DNA of 64,000 nt from Alloalcanivorax dieselolei B5 (GCF_000300005.1 NC_018691.1:992001-1056000); one strand, 5' to 3'. Shown: positions 45,052 to 56,791, numbered from the stretch's first letter. The notes: generated by a model from the letters alone, not told the origin. Translations and numbers: made by a program.

Positions 45052-46410
45052 ATGAAGTTGAAGGCCGCTTTGATGGTCACACCACTGTTGATGATTGGCA
45101 GCGCGGTGATGGCCGGGACTCCCGGTTTGACCGGCATCTACCACGGGCAGCATCTGATCACGATGCGCGGCTGCCCCGGTGCCTGCCAGGCCGGCAGTGA
45201 GCTGGTGTTGGGCAAAGGCATTCAAAATGCGGACTGGAGCTGGAACTTCGATGAAGACTGGGTATTGATTCGCGGTACCACCCTGACCGTGGGGTTCGAT
45301 TACGAAGTGCAATCCATCGGTAATCAGGGGCAAGGGGATGATCGCCTCACCGCCGGGTTTACCGATAATCTGGACGGCACCTACACGGTTTATCACGGCT
45401 TTCAGATCTATAACCCCAATGTGGGTAATCCTCGCACCGATACCAGCACCACCTTCGAGATCACCGAAGATCCGGACAATCCGAATCTTGTCGTGATTAC
45501 TACCGTGGATGACGAGCCGGGTGGCGTGCCCGATGGGATTCCCGGCACGCAGATCGTGGGGGTTTTCCCGATGACCGTGCAACCGGATTTCGAGGGCAGT
45601 GCCCGCCTGGAGGGCAGCAGCAGCGGCGGTGATGGCATCAGCGACCAATTGAAGGAACAGCTGGGACTTAATCCGGATGCCGATAACGCGGATACTGACG
45701 GTGATGGCTTGCCCGATGCGGAGGAACTGGGGGCGGATCCGGAGAATCCGTTGGACTCGGATGCGGACGGTGTCATCGATGCCCTGGAGCCTGGCGAGGC
45801 GGCTCAGGATCCCCGGTTGGTAGCCGGCGCGGCGCTGCTCGACGGTATACCGGGACGGCAGGTGACCGGGGACGCCTTGTCGGGCACCACCGCCGAGGCT
45901 TCCGTGGGCGAGCCCTGGCGCTTTACCGGCGTCACCAGCGGCTATATGTCCCTGGCCACGGACCCGGACGGAGACTCCGCGATTCCTGATACCACGCGCG
46001 GCGATGCCGGGCTGGAATACCAATACGGATTCATACGGTTCGACATGCAGGCGAGCGCCATGATAAGCGACCCGGTGACGGTGCGTCTTACCTTCCAGGC
46101 AACGCTGCCGGAGTCTTCGCGTCTTCTGCTGTACGCCACCCAAGCCATCGACGGCAACGAACGCTATCAAGTAATGGCGTCCGATGCGTATCAAAGACTC
46201 GATGATCATACGTTGGAGATCCGCTTGTATGACAATGGCCCCTGGGATCTGAACCCGGTGGCCGGTGTTCTGACCTTCGGCGTGGCGCCGGTGGAAAACA
46301 CCCTGGGAGGTCACCAAGAGAGCTCGGGCAATGGTGGCGGCATCGGTGGGGCCGCTCTGGCGTTGCTGGCTATCCTGGCGGCATGCAGACGAAGGGGCGC
46401 CGTCCCGTGA
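45052..46410 (+). CDS. Secreted paralogue C with GlyGly-CTERM-type tail
   Basis: A 452-residue exported protein with the same opening as paralogue A (AGTPGLTGIYHGQHLI), the aromatic-acid patch (ADWSWNFDEDWVLI), FTDNLDGTYTVYHGFQIYNP, GNPRTDTSTTFEIT and FPMTVQPDFEGSAR. A thrombospondin-type-3-like calcium region follows (DADNADTDGDGLPDAEE, DSDADGVIDALEPG), then a beta domain and a Gly-rich, hydrophobic, basic tail (SGNGGGIGGAALALLAILAA then CRRR). The mature region has a Cys pair (RGCPGACQAG) absent in A. GGGAGG lies before the ATG. Likely processed by a rhombosortase not encoded in this window. Function unknown. Confidence 0.75.
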   Translation: MKLKAALMVTPLLMIGSAVMAGTPGLTGIYHGQHLITMRGCPGACQAGSELVLGKGIQNADWSWNFDEDWVLIRGTTLTVGFDYEVQSIGNQGQGDDRLTAGFTDNLDGTYTVYHGFQIYNPNVGNPRTDTSTTFEITEDPDNPNLVVITTVDDEPGGVPDGIPGTQIVGVFPMTVQPDFEGSARLEGSSSGGDGISDQLKEQLGLNPDADNADTDGDGLPDAEELGADPENPLDSDADGVIDALEPGEAAQDPRLVAGAALLDGIPGRQVTGDALSGTTAEASVGEPWRFTGVTSGYMSLATDPDGDSAIPDTTRGDAGLEYQYGFIRFDMQASAMISDPVTVRLTFQATLPESSRLLLYATQAIDGNERYQVMASDAYQRLDDHTLEIRLYDNGPWDLNPVAGVLTFGVAPVENTLGGHQESSGNGGGIGGAALALLAILAACRRRGAVP

Positions 46411-46412
46411 AG

Positions 46413-46433
46413 CGGCCGCCCTGAGGGCGGCCG
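46413..46433. terminator. Bidirectional hairpin between convergent genes
   Basis: CGGCCGCCC-TGA-GGGCGGCCG is a perfect 9-bp stem filling the 29-bp gap between two converging genes. No long T-run on either side, but the position fits shared termination. Confidence 0.55.
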
Positions 46434-46439
46434 TCTGGC

Positions 46440-47687
46440 TCAGCGTCCCGCCGGCAAATGCCGCTGCGCCCAGACCATGGCGGCCGGACGTGACACCGGC
46501 ACGGTGATCTGGTGGCTGGTGTAGGCCTGGTCCTGGTTCTCGATGTGGTAGGTGCGGTATTCCACATCCAGACCCAGGGACTGGTAGCGGGCCACCAACT
46601 TATCCGTGAGGGGTTTCAGTACGGCCTTGTCGTCATCGGACTGCAGAATCAACAGCGGCACTGACGGACGCAGATTTTCGGTATCTTCCAGGCTGGCCAC
46701 GGCCTGGACCAGTGGCCGCCAATCCGCTTCCAGATCGCTCAGTTCCGCCACCGTCAGGGTCCAGCCATCCTCGCCGCGCATCTCGCCAACGCATCGTTCA
46801 TCCACCTGTTTGATCCTTTTGCGACCCTCTTCGGTGAGCAGCGTGGACAGATCCACCTTGGGGGTGGCGGCGGTGATGCCGACCAGCATTAAAGCGCCGT
46901 AAGGGTTCGAGCGTATCTCAGGATGAGTCAGGGCGTATTGAATCTGAGCGCTCAAATGAGACGCGGGAGAAATGGCGATGGCGCCGGTGAGGTTGAGTTC
47001 CGGGGCGTATATCGGACCGAGATAAGCGGTGTAGAGCGCCGCCTGACCACCCTGAGAGTGCCCCATGACCAGCCAATCCCGGCTCAGATCCGGCGTCAGT
47101 TGACGGGCGGCGCGGACCATGTCGATGGCGCTCCGGGCTTCCGCTTCGCCCACCAGGTAGGGATGGACACCCGGTGTGCCCAGTCCCTGGTAGTCGGTTT
47201 TCACCACCGCGTAGCCTCGCCGCACCCATTGATCCAGGGTCTCGTTCATCAAATCCACATAACCCCGTGCAGGATAGTCGTCGTCATTGCGCGAAGGGGC
47301 GCAACGGTCGGCGATGCCGGTGGTGCCGTGGGTCCAACTGATCACCGGCCAGCCGCCCTCCGGTGGCGTGCCTTTGGGAATGACCACGGTGCCGCTTACG
47401 GCGATGGCGTTGCCGTCCAGGTCGGTGGAGCGGTATAGCGTCAGCCAGTTTTGCGCGGCGCTGGGCAGGGCCGCGTTGTTTTCCAGTACCCGGGCCCGGA
47501 TCAGATCACCATGGTGACCTTCAGGCAGTGGGGAGGGCGGTGTGTAGAAATCCAGTCCGGCCGGGCCCCGGGCGATTTCCATGGATGCCGGTGGCGCGTC
47601 GCTGTCGGAGAAATGGGCGCAACCAGTCAGCACCACGGTGGTGCCGAGCAGAGCGAGCCAGTGACGGCGAACAGGGAAAAAGGCCAT
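46440..47687 (-). CDS. Lipoprotein alpha/beta hydrolase (secretory-lipase type)
   Basis: A 415-residue lipoprotein (lipobox LTGC). The alpha/beta-hydrolase core shows an oxyanion element [16 protein letters not shown], the nucleophile elbow GHSQGG near residue 200, a likely acid in [13 protein letters not shown], and a late His among [10 protein letters not shown]-type sequence. The overall plan matches the secretory-lipase/LIP family. Substrates would be esters or lipids outside the inner membrane. The start at 47687 follows AAGGAG; upstream in-frame sequence runs antisense through the next gene and is not used. It diverges from the DUF808 gene. Confidence 0.87.
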   Translation of the reverse strand: MAFFPVRRHWLALLGTTVVLTGCAHFSDSDAPPASMEIARGPAGLDFYTPPSPLPEGHHGDLIRARVLENNAALPSAAQNWLTLYRSTDLDGNAIAVSGTVVIPKGTPPEGGWPVISWTHGTTGIADRCAPSRNDDDYPARGYVDLMNETLDQWVRRGYAVVKTDYQGLGTPGVHPYLVGEAEARSAIDMVRAARQLTPDLSRDWLVMGHSQGGQAALYTAYLGPIYAPELNLTGAIAISPASHLSAQIQYALTHPEIRSNPYGALMLVGITAATPKVDLSTLLTEEGRKRIKQVDERCVGEMRGEDGWTLTVAELSDLEADWRPLVQAVASLEDTENLRPSVPLLILQSDDDKAVLKPLTDKLVARYQSLGLDVEYRTYHIENQDQAYTSHQITVPVSRPAAMVWAQRHLPAGR

Positions 47688-47844
47688 GGTTGTTCTCCTT
47701 ATGAGGAAACGGAACCTGGCGAATCTGGCATGGACGGCCAGGCCGGCCAAGTGCAAAACACGACGAATTGGAGACCCGCGGGTTTGCGGCATCAGGGTTG
47801 TCCCGTGTATTTTCTTGCGTTGGCCCGTCCCCAAGGAGAGAAGT

Positions 47845-48777
47845 ATGGCAGGAACCAGTTTGCTGGCGCTGATCGATGACATCGCCACGTTGCTCGACGA
47901 TGTATCCCTGATGACTAAGGTGGCGGCGAAGAAAACCGCCGGCGTGCTGGGGGACGACCTGGCCTTGAACGCCGAACAGGTATCCGGCGTGCGCGCCAAC
48001 CGGGAGTTGCCGGTGGTCTGGGCGGTGGCCAAAGGCTCTCTGCTCAATAAGGTGATTCTGGTGCCGGCGGCGCTGCTGATCAGCGCCTTCGCGCCGTGGG
48101 CGATCACCGTGCTGTTGATGATCGGTGGGGCTTATCTGTGCTATGAAGGTGCCGAGAAGGTCCTGCATAAGTTCCTGCACAGCAAGGACGAACATAGCCG
48201 TGAGGAGCGGCTCAAAGCCTTGCAGGACGCCAAGGTGGATCTGGTGGCCTTCGAGAAAAAGAAAATCAAAGGGGCCATTCGTACCGACTTCATCCTCTCC
48301 GCCGAAATCATCGTGATCTCCCTCGGCGCCATGCAAAGCGCCAGTTTCGGGGTGCAGGTGATCTCTCTCAGTACCCTTGCCGTGCTGCTGACCATCGGGG
48401 TGTATGCGTTGGTGGCCGGCATCGTCAAGTTGGACGACGCCGGCTTGTTGCTGATGAAAACCCCCGAGGACCGTTTTGCCGCTTCGGCCCGTGTTGCCGT
48501 CGGCCGGGGATTGCTGACGATGGCCCCGTGGCTGATGAAAACCCTGTCGGTGCTGGGCACCATCGCCATGTTCCTGGTCGGTGGTGGCATTCTGGTTCAC
48601 GGTATTCCCGGTTCCCACGACTGGGTGCACCATCTGAGCGAACTGGCCGGGGCAGTATCCTGGGCGATACCGGTGCTGGTGAATCTGATCGGTGGGTTGG
48701 TCGCCGGCCTGATAGTGCTGGCGGCGGTGAGTCTGGTGGGGCGCTTGCGGGGCAAGGATGAGGCACAAGCCCACTAG
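47845..48777 (+). CDS. DUF808 family inner-membrane protein (YedI-like)
   Basis: A 310-residue membrane protein. The opening [20 protein letters not shown] is the hallmark of DUF808, followed by [20 protein letters not shown] and several hydrophobic helices (for example [51 protein letters not shown]). The start at 47845 follows AAGGAGAG. Function in the family is not established. Its length is normal for the family (about 300). It is divergent from the lipase-like gene and shares its promoter gap. Confidence 0.92.
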   Translation: MAGTSLLALIDDIATLLDDVSLMTKVAAKKTAGVLGDDLALNAEQVSGVRANRELPVVWAVAKGSLLNKVILVPAALLISAFAPWAITVLLMIGGAYLCYEGAEKVLHKFLHSKDEHSREERLKALQDAKVDLVAFEKKKIKGAIRTDFILSAEIIVISLGAMQSASFGVQVISLSTLAVLLTIGVYALVAGIVKLDDAGLLLMKTPEDRFAASARVAVGRGLLTMAPWLMKTLSVLGTIAMFLVGGGILVHGIPGSHDWVHHLSELAGAVSWAIPVLVNLIGGLVAGLIVLAAVSLVGRLRGKDEAQAH

Positions 48778-48896
48778 GTTTCCCCGCCGAGCTCAGGGTT
48801 TGATCGGCCGGCTCGACAGCGGCGCCCTTAAGCGGGCCGGCGTCATCGGCCGTTCGCCGTCAGGGCAAAAAAATTTGGCGATGTCGTGGATGGAAA

Positions 48897-48973
<77 letters not shown>

Positions 48974-49072
48974 TTGGAACTCGGAGGATGTGCAACAGCG
49001 GGAGGTGGTGTCCTGCCCCGGCCGGCGGTCTCGGTGGCGAGGTGCCGGTGTCCTTTGTGTCTTTGTTTATCC

Positions 49073-49112
49073 CCGAAAAAACAAGGCCCGGATGGCGGTT
49101 GCCGTCCGGGCC
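49073..49112 (-). terminator. rpoD rho-independent terminator
   Basis: On the minus strand GGCCCGGACGGC-AACC-GCCATCCGGGCC (49085-49112, one G-T-type mismatch) runs into TTGTTTTTTC, 18 bp after the rpoD stop. This is a strong end for the rpsU-yqeY-dnaG-rpoD operon. Confidence 0.9.
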
Positions 49113-49129
49113 GGTAGTTATATAACGAG

Positions 49130-51022
<1,893 letters not shown>

Positions 51023-51116
51023 GCGAAATGCCCGTAGTTGGAAGAGCCGTGGTCCTGGGAAAACGGCGTATTATACGCTGATATGGGGGGTTGAGCCAGT
51101 GATCACAAGACCCCCG

Positions 51117-53036
51117 CTATGGTTCCGCCTGGTGTCCGGCTCGCGCTCTGGCGAGTGCCCGGTGAAGCTCTGAAAGCCGCGCCAGGTCCGGATTGGGGCG
51201 GGCTTCCTCGGTTTTCAAAGTCTGTTCCAATGCAAGAGTATGCAGGCGATGCAGGGCGTCGTCCCAGTACCGCCGCGCGGTATCGTCGTCCATGGTTGGC
51301 TTCAGCGCCTCACGCAGCAGGCGGGACAGGGACTCGCCTTGTTCCAGTGCCATGATGGCGCCCAACGCCGCCGCTGGGGTGGCATGCTCGCGCACCGCGC
51401 CGGCCACCTGCAGCAGCAGGTCGACCCGCGCCAGATCCAATTCCTCGACCCCTTCGGGAAGAGGGCGGTCGCGCACCACCTGGGGGTGGGAGAGCAGCAG
51501 CAGGACCAGTCGTTCCACCAGGCCCAGGCCGGGCCGGCGGGCGCGCGATCCCAGGTGCGGGCGGTCCGGGGCAGGGTCCGGTTCGTCCGCCATGGCCGGC
51601 GGGAAGTCCGGTGGCGGTGCGTCGTCCCAATCCGGCTGGTCCGCATGGTCCGTATGGCGGGCGGCTCGGGGCGGCGGTGCCGCTGGCCTGGGTGCCGGGG
51701 CCGGCCGGGGCGGGGGTTCCGCTGGTGATTCCTGGCGCAGTCGCTCCAGAGAGGAGCGCTCCAGCCGTGTCAGCCGCGCCAGTTCCTCCTCCAGCAGCGC
51801 CCGGTAGAACGGCCCCGAGGGCTTGCTCAGGTAAGGGAGCGCCAGCCGCGCCAGGCGTGCCCGGCCGTCCACGGTGTCCAGGTCCAGCCCCTCGGACAGG
51901 TGCCGGAACAGATAGCTGGACAGGGTGTCCGCTTTCTCGGTGAGTGCCAGCAGGGTCTCCGGGCCCTGAGCGCGCACCAGGGTGTCCGGGTCCTCGCCGT
52001 CGGGCAGGAACAGGAAACGCGCCTGCTTGCCATCGTCCAGGGCCGGCAGGGTGGATTCCAGAGCCCGCCAGGCGGCGCGTCTTCCGGCGTTGTCGCCGTC
52101 GAAGCAGAACACCACTTCGTTCACTTGCCGGAACAGGGTCTGGCAGTGCTCCGGGCTGGTGGCGGTGCCGAGGGTCGCCACCACGTTGGGCACACCATGC
52201 TGAGCCAGGGCGATCACATCCATGTAACCCTCCACCACGTAAAGACGATCACTGCGGTCGCGGCTGCGACGCCATTCCCACAGCCCGTACAGTTCCCGGC
52301 CTTTGTGGAACACCGGGGTTTCCGGGCTGTTCAGGTATTTGGGTTTGCCGTCGCCGAGCACCCGGCCACCGAAGCCGATGGTACGGCCGCGGGCATCCCG
52401 GATCGGGAACTGGATCCGGTCGCGGAACTTGTCGTAAACCCGGCCGGTGTCCTCGCGCCGCACCAGCAGGCCGGCAGTGAGTGCTTGCTCCAGCCCGGCC
52501 TGGTCCAGTGACAGCCCGGTTATCAGATTGTCAAAGCCGGGCGGGGCGAAGCCGAGACCGTATTGGGCGGCAATCTCGCCGCTGAGCCCCCGGCCTTTCA
52601 GGTAAGCCACCGCTTTTTGCCGGTCCGGAGCGCTTTTTAATTGCTGACGATAGTATCGTTCCGCCCGTCCGAGCAAATCGTACAGGGTTTGCAGCCGGCT
52701 CCGGCGCGCTTTTTCCTCACGGCTGTCGTGATGCTCTTCACGCGGGATGTCCACACCGGCGCGGCCGGCCAACTGCTCCACCGCCTCGGGGAAGGACAGG
52801 TGGTCGTACTCCATGACGAAGCGCAGGGCGTCGCCGGAGGCGCCACAGCCGAAGCAGTAGTAGAATTGCTTGTCCGGGGACACCGTGAACGACGGCGTCT
52901 TCTCCTGGTGGAATGGGCAGCACGCGGAATAGTTGCGTCCGGTCTTCTTCAGCGGCACGCGGGCGTCGATCAGCGGCACGATGTCGATTCGCGCGAGAAG
53001 ATCCTGAATAAAATGTTCGGGAATCAGACCGGCCAT
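51117..53036 (-). CDS. dnaG: DNA primase DnaG
   Basis: Synthesises RNA primers at the replication fork together with DnaB. The 639-residue protein has the zinc domain (CPFHQEKTPSFTV, YYCFGCGASGD), the RNA-polymerase/Toprim core (LYVVEGYMDVIALAQHG, and FCFDGDNAGRRAAW with the metal-binding acidic residues) and a C-terminal helicase-binding domain. The linker to it (about 425-500) is strongly Pro/Ala-rich and probably extended. The ATG at 53036 matches the conserved MAG-IP start; the in-frame ATG twelve codons earlier is not favoured. It lies between yqeY and rpoD in the usual order. Confidence 0.98.
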   Translation of the reverse strand: MAGLIPEHFIQDLLARIDIVPLIDARVPLKKTGRNYSACCPFHQEKTPSFTVSPDKQFYYCFGCGASGDALRFVMEYDHLSFPEAVEQLAGRAGVDIPREEHHDSREEKARRSRLQTLYDLLGRAERYYRQQLKSAPDRQKAVAYLKGRGLSGEIAAQYGLGFAPPGFDNLITGLSLDQAGLEQALTAGLLVRREDTGRVYDKFRDRIQFPIRDARGRTIGFGGRVLGDGKPKYLNSPETPVFHKGRELYGLWEWRRSRDRSDRLYVVEGYMDVIALAQHGVPNVVATLGTATSPEHCQTLFRQVNEVVFCFDGDNAGRRAAWRALESTLPALDDGKQARFLFLPDGEDPDTLVRAQGPETLLALTEKADTLSSYLFRHLSEGLDLDTVDGRARLARLALPYLSKPSGPFYRALLEEELARLTRLERSSLERLRQESPAEPPPRPAPAPRPAAPPPRAARHTDHADQPDWDDAPPPDFPPAMADEPDPAPDRPHLGSRARRPGLGLVERLVLLLLSHPQVVRDRPLPEGVEELDLARVDLLLQVAGAVREHATPAAALGAIMALEQGESLSRLLREALKPTMDDDTARRYWDDALHRLHTLALEQTLKTEEARPNPDLARLSELHRALARARAGHQAEP

Positions 53037-53167
53037 GGGAAGAATATTCCGACTCACCCGGGCTGATGGCAAGTCCGGCTAATGAGAGAGTGGTGGTGGA
53101 GGCCGGCACACAGCGGCTGATGAGGGCGCCGTCGGGGATGGACGGGAACCGCGTGCCGGGTCCGGAA

Positions 53168-53617
53168 TCAGCCAGTGAGCCTGGCTTTGACCTTGCCGCT
53201 AACCGCGCCTATGTCGGCCCGGCCCTGCAGTTTGGGCTTGAGCAAGCCCATGACTTTGCCCATGTCACCCATGCCGGCGGCGCCGGTACTGGTGATGGCC
53301 TCGTCGATCAATGCCTCGATTTCGGCATCGCTCAGGGGCTGGGGCAGGAATTCCTGGAGGATCAGAATTTCCGCTTCTTCCACCTCGGCCAGTTCCGGAC
53401 GGTTGGCGTCACGGTACTGACCGGCGGAATCCTTGCGCTGCTTGACCAGTTTATCGAGCACGGCGAGGGCGCGGGCGTCATCCACTTCGATGCGCTCGTC
53501 CACTTCGATCTGCTTCAGCGCCGCCATGGCCATGCGCAGAACGCCCAGACGCGCCTTGTCTTTGGCGCGCATGGCGTCTTTGGTGGCGTCGGCGAGCTGT
53601 GCTTTGATCGCGCTCAT
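53168..53617 (-). CDS. yqeY: GatB/YqeY domain-containing protein
   Basis: A 149-residue helical protein of the YqeY family, homologous to the tail of the GatB subunit of tRNA amidotransferase. Features are KDAMRAKDKARLGVLRMAMA at the N-terminus, LAEVEEAEILILQEFLPQPL in the middle and MGDMGKVMGLLKPKLQGRAD near the end. The start at 53617 is used, since the in-frame codon two residues before is TTG. Its role is not well defined, though it often sits between rpsU and dnaG, as here. Confidence 0.95.
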   Translation of the reverse strand: MSAIKAQLADATKDAMRAKDKARLGVLRMAMAALKQIEVDERIEVDDARALAVLDKLVKQRKDSAGQYRDANRPELAEVEEAEILILQEFLPQPLSDAEIEALIDEAITSTGAAGMGDMGKVMGLLKPKLQGRADIGAVSGKVKARLTG

Positions 53618-53638
53618 GGTCAAAGACCGGAAACGGTC

Positions 53639-53854
53639 TTAGTACAGACGCTTACGAGCGAGCTGCTCGCGTTGCAGCTTCTTCAGGTGACGCTTGACCG
53701 CGGCAGCGCGCTTACGCTTGCGTTCCTGAGTCGGCTTCTCGTAGTTCTCGCGACGGCGGACTTCGGACAGAACACCGGCTTTTTCACAGGAGCGCTTAAA
53801 GCGGCGCAGGGCCACGTCGAAGGGTTCGCCTTCTTTTACTTTCACCTGAGGCAT
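53639..53854 (-). CDS. rpsU: 30S ribosomal protein S21
   Basis: A 71-residue basic protein with the full S21 sequence pattern: [40 protein letters not shown], then a run of Lys/Arg with the closing LARKRLY. It is the first gene of the rpsU-yqeY-dnaG-rpoD operon; the 220-bp gap to the divergent tsaD holds the promoters of both. S21 takes part in start-site selection through the anti-Shine-Dalgarno region of the small subunit. Confidence 0.99.
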   Translation of the reverse strand: MPQVKVKEGEPFDVALRRFKRSCEKAGVLSEVRRRENYEKPTQERKRKRAAAVKRHLKKLQREQLARKRLY

Positions 53855-54074
53855 GAAGTATCACCTACCTAAAAAGTGTTGAGTTGTGTGGGTTCCGCCA
53901 CGGGCTCAGGTGGTCCCTCGGGGGCAAACGTCATGGGGACGGCCACCCAGGCGGCAGGGCGCGAATTCTACCCGCGACCGGCAGGTAAATGCAAATGGCG
54001 GCGCGCCGGGCTATCATGCCGGCCCTCGCCGGCGGGTGCGCCGCTGGCCGGATTCCGCTTTTTGAGGTGGCTAA

Positions 54075-55112
54075 ATGCGCGTTTTGGGCATCGAAACCAG
54101 TTGCGACGAGACCGGCGTGGCGGTGTACGACACCGAACAGGGCCTGTTGAGCCAGGCCCTGTTCAGTCAGATCGACATGCACGCGGTCTATGGCGGTGTG
54201 GTGCCGGAACTGGCCAGCCGTGACCATGTGCGGCGATTGCTGCCGCTGCTGCGCCAGGTGCTGTCCGACGCCGGCATTGGCGCCCGGGAGCTGGACGGTG
54301 TCGCCTACACCGCCGGGCCGGGGCTGGCCGGGGCCTTGCTGGTGGGGGCCGGTGTGGCCCGCGCTCTGGCCTACGGCTGGGGCGTGCCGGCGTTACCAGT
54401 GCACCATATGGAAGGGCACCTGCTGGCGCCGTTGCTGGAAGACGACGCCCCGGACTTTCCTTTTGTCGCGCTGCTGGTCAGTGGGGGGCACTCACTGCTG
54501 CTGGAAGCCCGCGCCCTGGGCGAATACGTCCCTCTGGGCGAGTCGGTGGACGACGCCGCCGGTGAAGCCTTCGACAAGGCGGCGAAGATGATGGGGCTGG
54601 GCTACCCCGGTGGGCCGGCGATCAGCCGTCTGGCGGAGCAGGGGCGGGCCGGGCGCTTTCGTTTTCCCCGGCCGATGACCGACCGGCCCGGCCTGGATAT
54701 GAGCTTCTCGGGCCTCAAGACCTTCACACTCAACACCATTCACGATCTGGGCGGCGCCACCGTGCTGGATGACCAGGACCGCGCCGATGTGGCCCTGGCG
54801 TTCCAGGAAGCGGTAGTGGACACCCTGGTGATCAAGTGCCGCCGGGCCATGCAGGCCACGGGCGCCAAGCGCCTGGTGGTGGCCGGTGGCGTCAGTGCCA
54901 ATGGCATGTTGCGCGAGCGACTGGCTCAGGCCATGGGCAAGCTGGGGGTGAAGGTGTATTACCCCGGGCTGGCGTATTGCACCGATAACGGCGCGATGAT
55001 CGCTTACGCGGGGGCGTTGCGGCTGGCTGCCGGCGAGCGTCAGGAGGGGCTGGGCGTCAGTGTACGGCCCCGTTGGCCATTGGCGGAGCTGGCGCGGGTG
55101 GATGCCCGCTGA
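54075..55112 (+). CDS. tsaD: tRNA N6-threonylcarbamoyladenosine transferase TsaD
   Basis: Transfers the threonylcarbamoyl group to A37 of tRNAs decoding ANN codons, with TsaB and TsaE. The 345-residue length is standard. Visible motifs are [19 protein letters not shown] at the N-terminus, the metal-binding HMEGH ([11 protein letters not shown], about 111), [27 protein letters not shown] and [13 protein letters not shown] close to the end. GAGGTGG precedes the ATG. It is divergent from rpsU and convergent with plsY, a conserved gammaproteobacterial arrangement. Confidence 0.98.
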   Translation: MRVLGIETSCDETGVAVYDTEQGLLSQALFSQIDMHAVYGGVVPELASRDHVRRLLPLLRQVLSDAGIGARELDGVAYTAGPGLAGALLVGAGVARALAYGWGVPALPVHHMEGHLLAPLLEDDAPDFPFVALLVSGGHSLLLEARALGEYVPLGESVDDAAGEAFDKAAKMMGLGYPGGPAISRLAEQGRAGRFRFPRPMTDRPGLDMSFSGLKTFTLNTIHDLGGATVLDDQDRADVALAFQEAVVDTLVIKCRRAMQATGAKRLVVAGGVSANGMLRERLAQAMGKLGVKVYYPGLAYCTDNGAMIAYAGALRLAAGERQEGLGVSVRPRWPLAELARVDAR

Positions 55113-55197
55113 TACCCACCACGCCTTGAAAGGCTCCACTGCCTGGCTGGTTTCCCTCAGCAACTGAAGAATGGCGGTTTTCCGTTTTTCGCTGCCA

Positions 55198-55221
55198 ACT
55201 GTCCACTGTCAATTGTCAACT
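55198..55221. repeat. Short heptamer tandem repeat
   Basis: ACTGTCC-ACTGTCA-ATTGTCA-ACT reads as just over three copies of a seven-base unit, located in the gap between the convergent tsaD and plsY genes. The seven-base period rules out a Pho box, which needs 11. Confidence 0.6.
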
Positions 55222-55230
55222 CGCCGGGAA

Positions 55231-55836
55231 CTAGCCTTTCTTCCTGAACCCCAATTCCTCGCCGCGCAGCAGTTTGGCCAGGTTGGCGCGGTGACGCACG
55301 ATCATGATCACGGTCAGGGCGGCCATCGGCGCCGCAGCGCCGGGCAGCCAGAACCACAGGCAGATGGGCGCCGCGATGAAGGCGCTCAGCGACGCCACCG
55401 AGGAAATTCGCAGCACCCCGAACACCACCAGCCATACCGCACCGGCCACCAGGCCGCTGGGCCAGTGCAGCGGGAACAGCACGCCAAAGGCGGTGGCCAC
55501 GCCTTTGCCGCCGCGGAACTGAAAGAACAAGGGGAACAAATGGCCGAGGAAAGCGCAGAAGCCGACCAGCGCCACGGCGAACGCTGACAGGTCCAGGGCC
55601 CGTGCCACCAGTACCGGGATCACCCCTTTCAGTACATCGCCGAGCAGGGTCAGTGCCGCCGCTGGCTTGCCGGCGATGCGCAGCACGTTGGTGGCGCCGG
55701 GGTTGCTGGAACCCTGGGTACGCGGGTCCGGATAACCGAATAAACGGCAGACCAGGATGGCGCTGGAAATCGAACCCAGCAGATACGCCACCGCGCATAA
55801 AGACAGCAACCAACCCCAGCTTTCCTGTAATGCCAT
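55231..55836 (-). CDS. plsY: Glycerol-3-phosphate acyltransferase PlsY
   Basis: Inner-membrane enzyme of 201 residues that transfers the acyl chain from acyl-phosphate to glycerol-3-phosphate, the first step of phospholipid synthesis. The three conserved motifs are present: GSISSAIL, the DPRTQGSSNPGATNVLR region for glycerol phosphate, and FRGGKGVATAFGVL. Multiple hydrophobic helices fill the rest. The ATG at 55836 is chosen; an upstream GTG is in frame but less likely. The gene is divergent from folB. Confidence 0.97.
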   Translation of the reverse strand: MALQESWGWLLSLCAVAYLLGSISSAILVCRLFGYPDPRTQGSSNPGATNVLRIAGKPAAALTLLGDVLKGVIPVLVARALDLSAFAVALVGFCAFLGHLFPLFFQFRGGKGVATAFGVLFPLHWPSGLVAGAVWLVVFGVLRISSVASLSAFIAAPICLWFWLPGAAAPMAALTVIMIVRHRANLAKLLRGEELGFRKKG

Positions 55837-55925
55837 GGCAACCACCGGCTATAATCCCCGAATCAACAGGCTGGACATTGTACACACAAGCCGCTTATCG
55901 CGCGTCACCCGGACCGAGGAACAGC

Positions 55926-56282
55926 ATGGACATCGTTTATATCAATGATTTGAAAGTCGATACGGTGATCGGCATTTTCGACTGGGAGCGGCGTATCCGT
56001 CAGACCGTCAGCCTGGATCTGGAGATGGCCGCGGATATCCGCAAGGGCGCCGCCACCGATCACATCGATGACGCCCTGGACTACAAAAGCATCAGCAAGC
56101 GGCTGATCGCCTTTATCGAGGAAAGCGAATTCCAACTGGTGGAAACCCTGGCGGAGCAGGTGGCGGCGCTGGTGCTGGAGGAATTCAATGTGCCCTGGCT
56201 GCGATTGCGGTTGAGCAAACCAGGCGCCCTGCGCGGTGCCCGCGATGTTGGCGTGATCATCGAGCGCGGGGAGCGTTCCTGA
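55926..56282 (+). CDS. folB: Dihydroneopterin aldolase FolB
   Basis: A 118-residue enzyme splitting dihydroneopterin to 6-hydroxymethyl-dihydropterin in folate synthesis. Family features: MDIVYINDLKVDTVIGIFDW with the pterin-contacting residues, LDYKSISKRLIAFIEESEF, LVETLAEQVAALVLEEF with the conserved Glu, and LRLSKPGALRGARDVGVI with the catalytic Lys. It directly precedes folK, with which it shares one base (TGATG), so the two consecutive pathway enzymes are translationally coupled. Confidence 0.96.
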   Translation: MDIVYINDLKVDTVIGIFDWERRIRQTVSLDLEMAADIRKGAATDHIDDALDYKSISKRLIAFIEESEFQLVETLAEQVAALVLEEFNVPWLRLRLSKPGALRGARDVGVIIERGERS

Positions 56283-56791
56283 TGGCGGAGGTGTTTCTCA
56301 GTCTCGGCTCCAACATCGACCGGCAACACAATATCCATTCCGGTCTCAATGCGCTGGCGGAGCGGTTCGGTGAGCTGAGGCTGAGCCCGGTGTATGAAAG
56401 TGAGGCGGTGGGCTTCAAGGGCAGCCCGTTCTTCAATTTGGTGGTGGCTCTGCATACGGCGCTGCCGGTGGGGGAGCTGGCCAGGGCGTTGCATGATATC
56501 GAGCGCGGTCACGGCCGGGTACGCGGCGAGAAGAAGTTCGCCAGCCGCACCCTGGATATCGACATCCTCACCTACGACGATGCGGTTGGCGAGGTGGATG
56601 GCGTCAAGCTGCCGCGCGGGGAAATTCTAAAGCACGCGTTCGTGCTGCGTCCGCTGGCGGATCTGGCGCCGGAGACGCGGCACCCGGAGAATGGGCGCCG
56701 CTACCGGGAGTTGCTGGCGGAAACCGACTTCAAGGGCCAGCGGCTTTGGCAAGTGCCGTTCCGCTGGCCCGATGGCGATATCACTGAATGA
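56282..56791 (+). CDS. folK: HPPK (6-hydroxymethyl-dihydropterin pyrophosphokinase) FolK
   Basis: A 169-residue kinase that moves pyrophosphate from ATP to hydroxymethyl-dihydropterin. Motifs: FLSLGSNIDRQHNIHSGLNA at the N-terminus, the substrate-binding FFNLVVAL, RTLDIDILTYDD carrying the two metal-binding Asp, and the Pro-Arg-type PRGEILKHAFVLRPLADLAP. Its start overlaps the folB stop by one base. The 3' end overlaps the convergent lipoprotein gene by 11 bp. Confidence 0.96.
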   Translation: MAEVFLSLGSNIDRQHNIHSGLNALAERFGELRLSPVYESEAVGFKGSPFFNLVVALHTALPVGELARALHDIERGHGRVRGEKKFASRTLDIDILTYDDAVGEVDGVKLPRGEILKHAFVLRPLADLAPETRHPENGRRYRELLAETDFKGQRLWQVPFRWPDGDITE

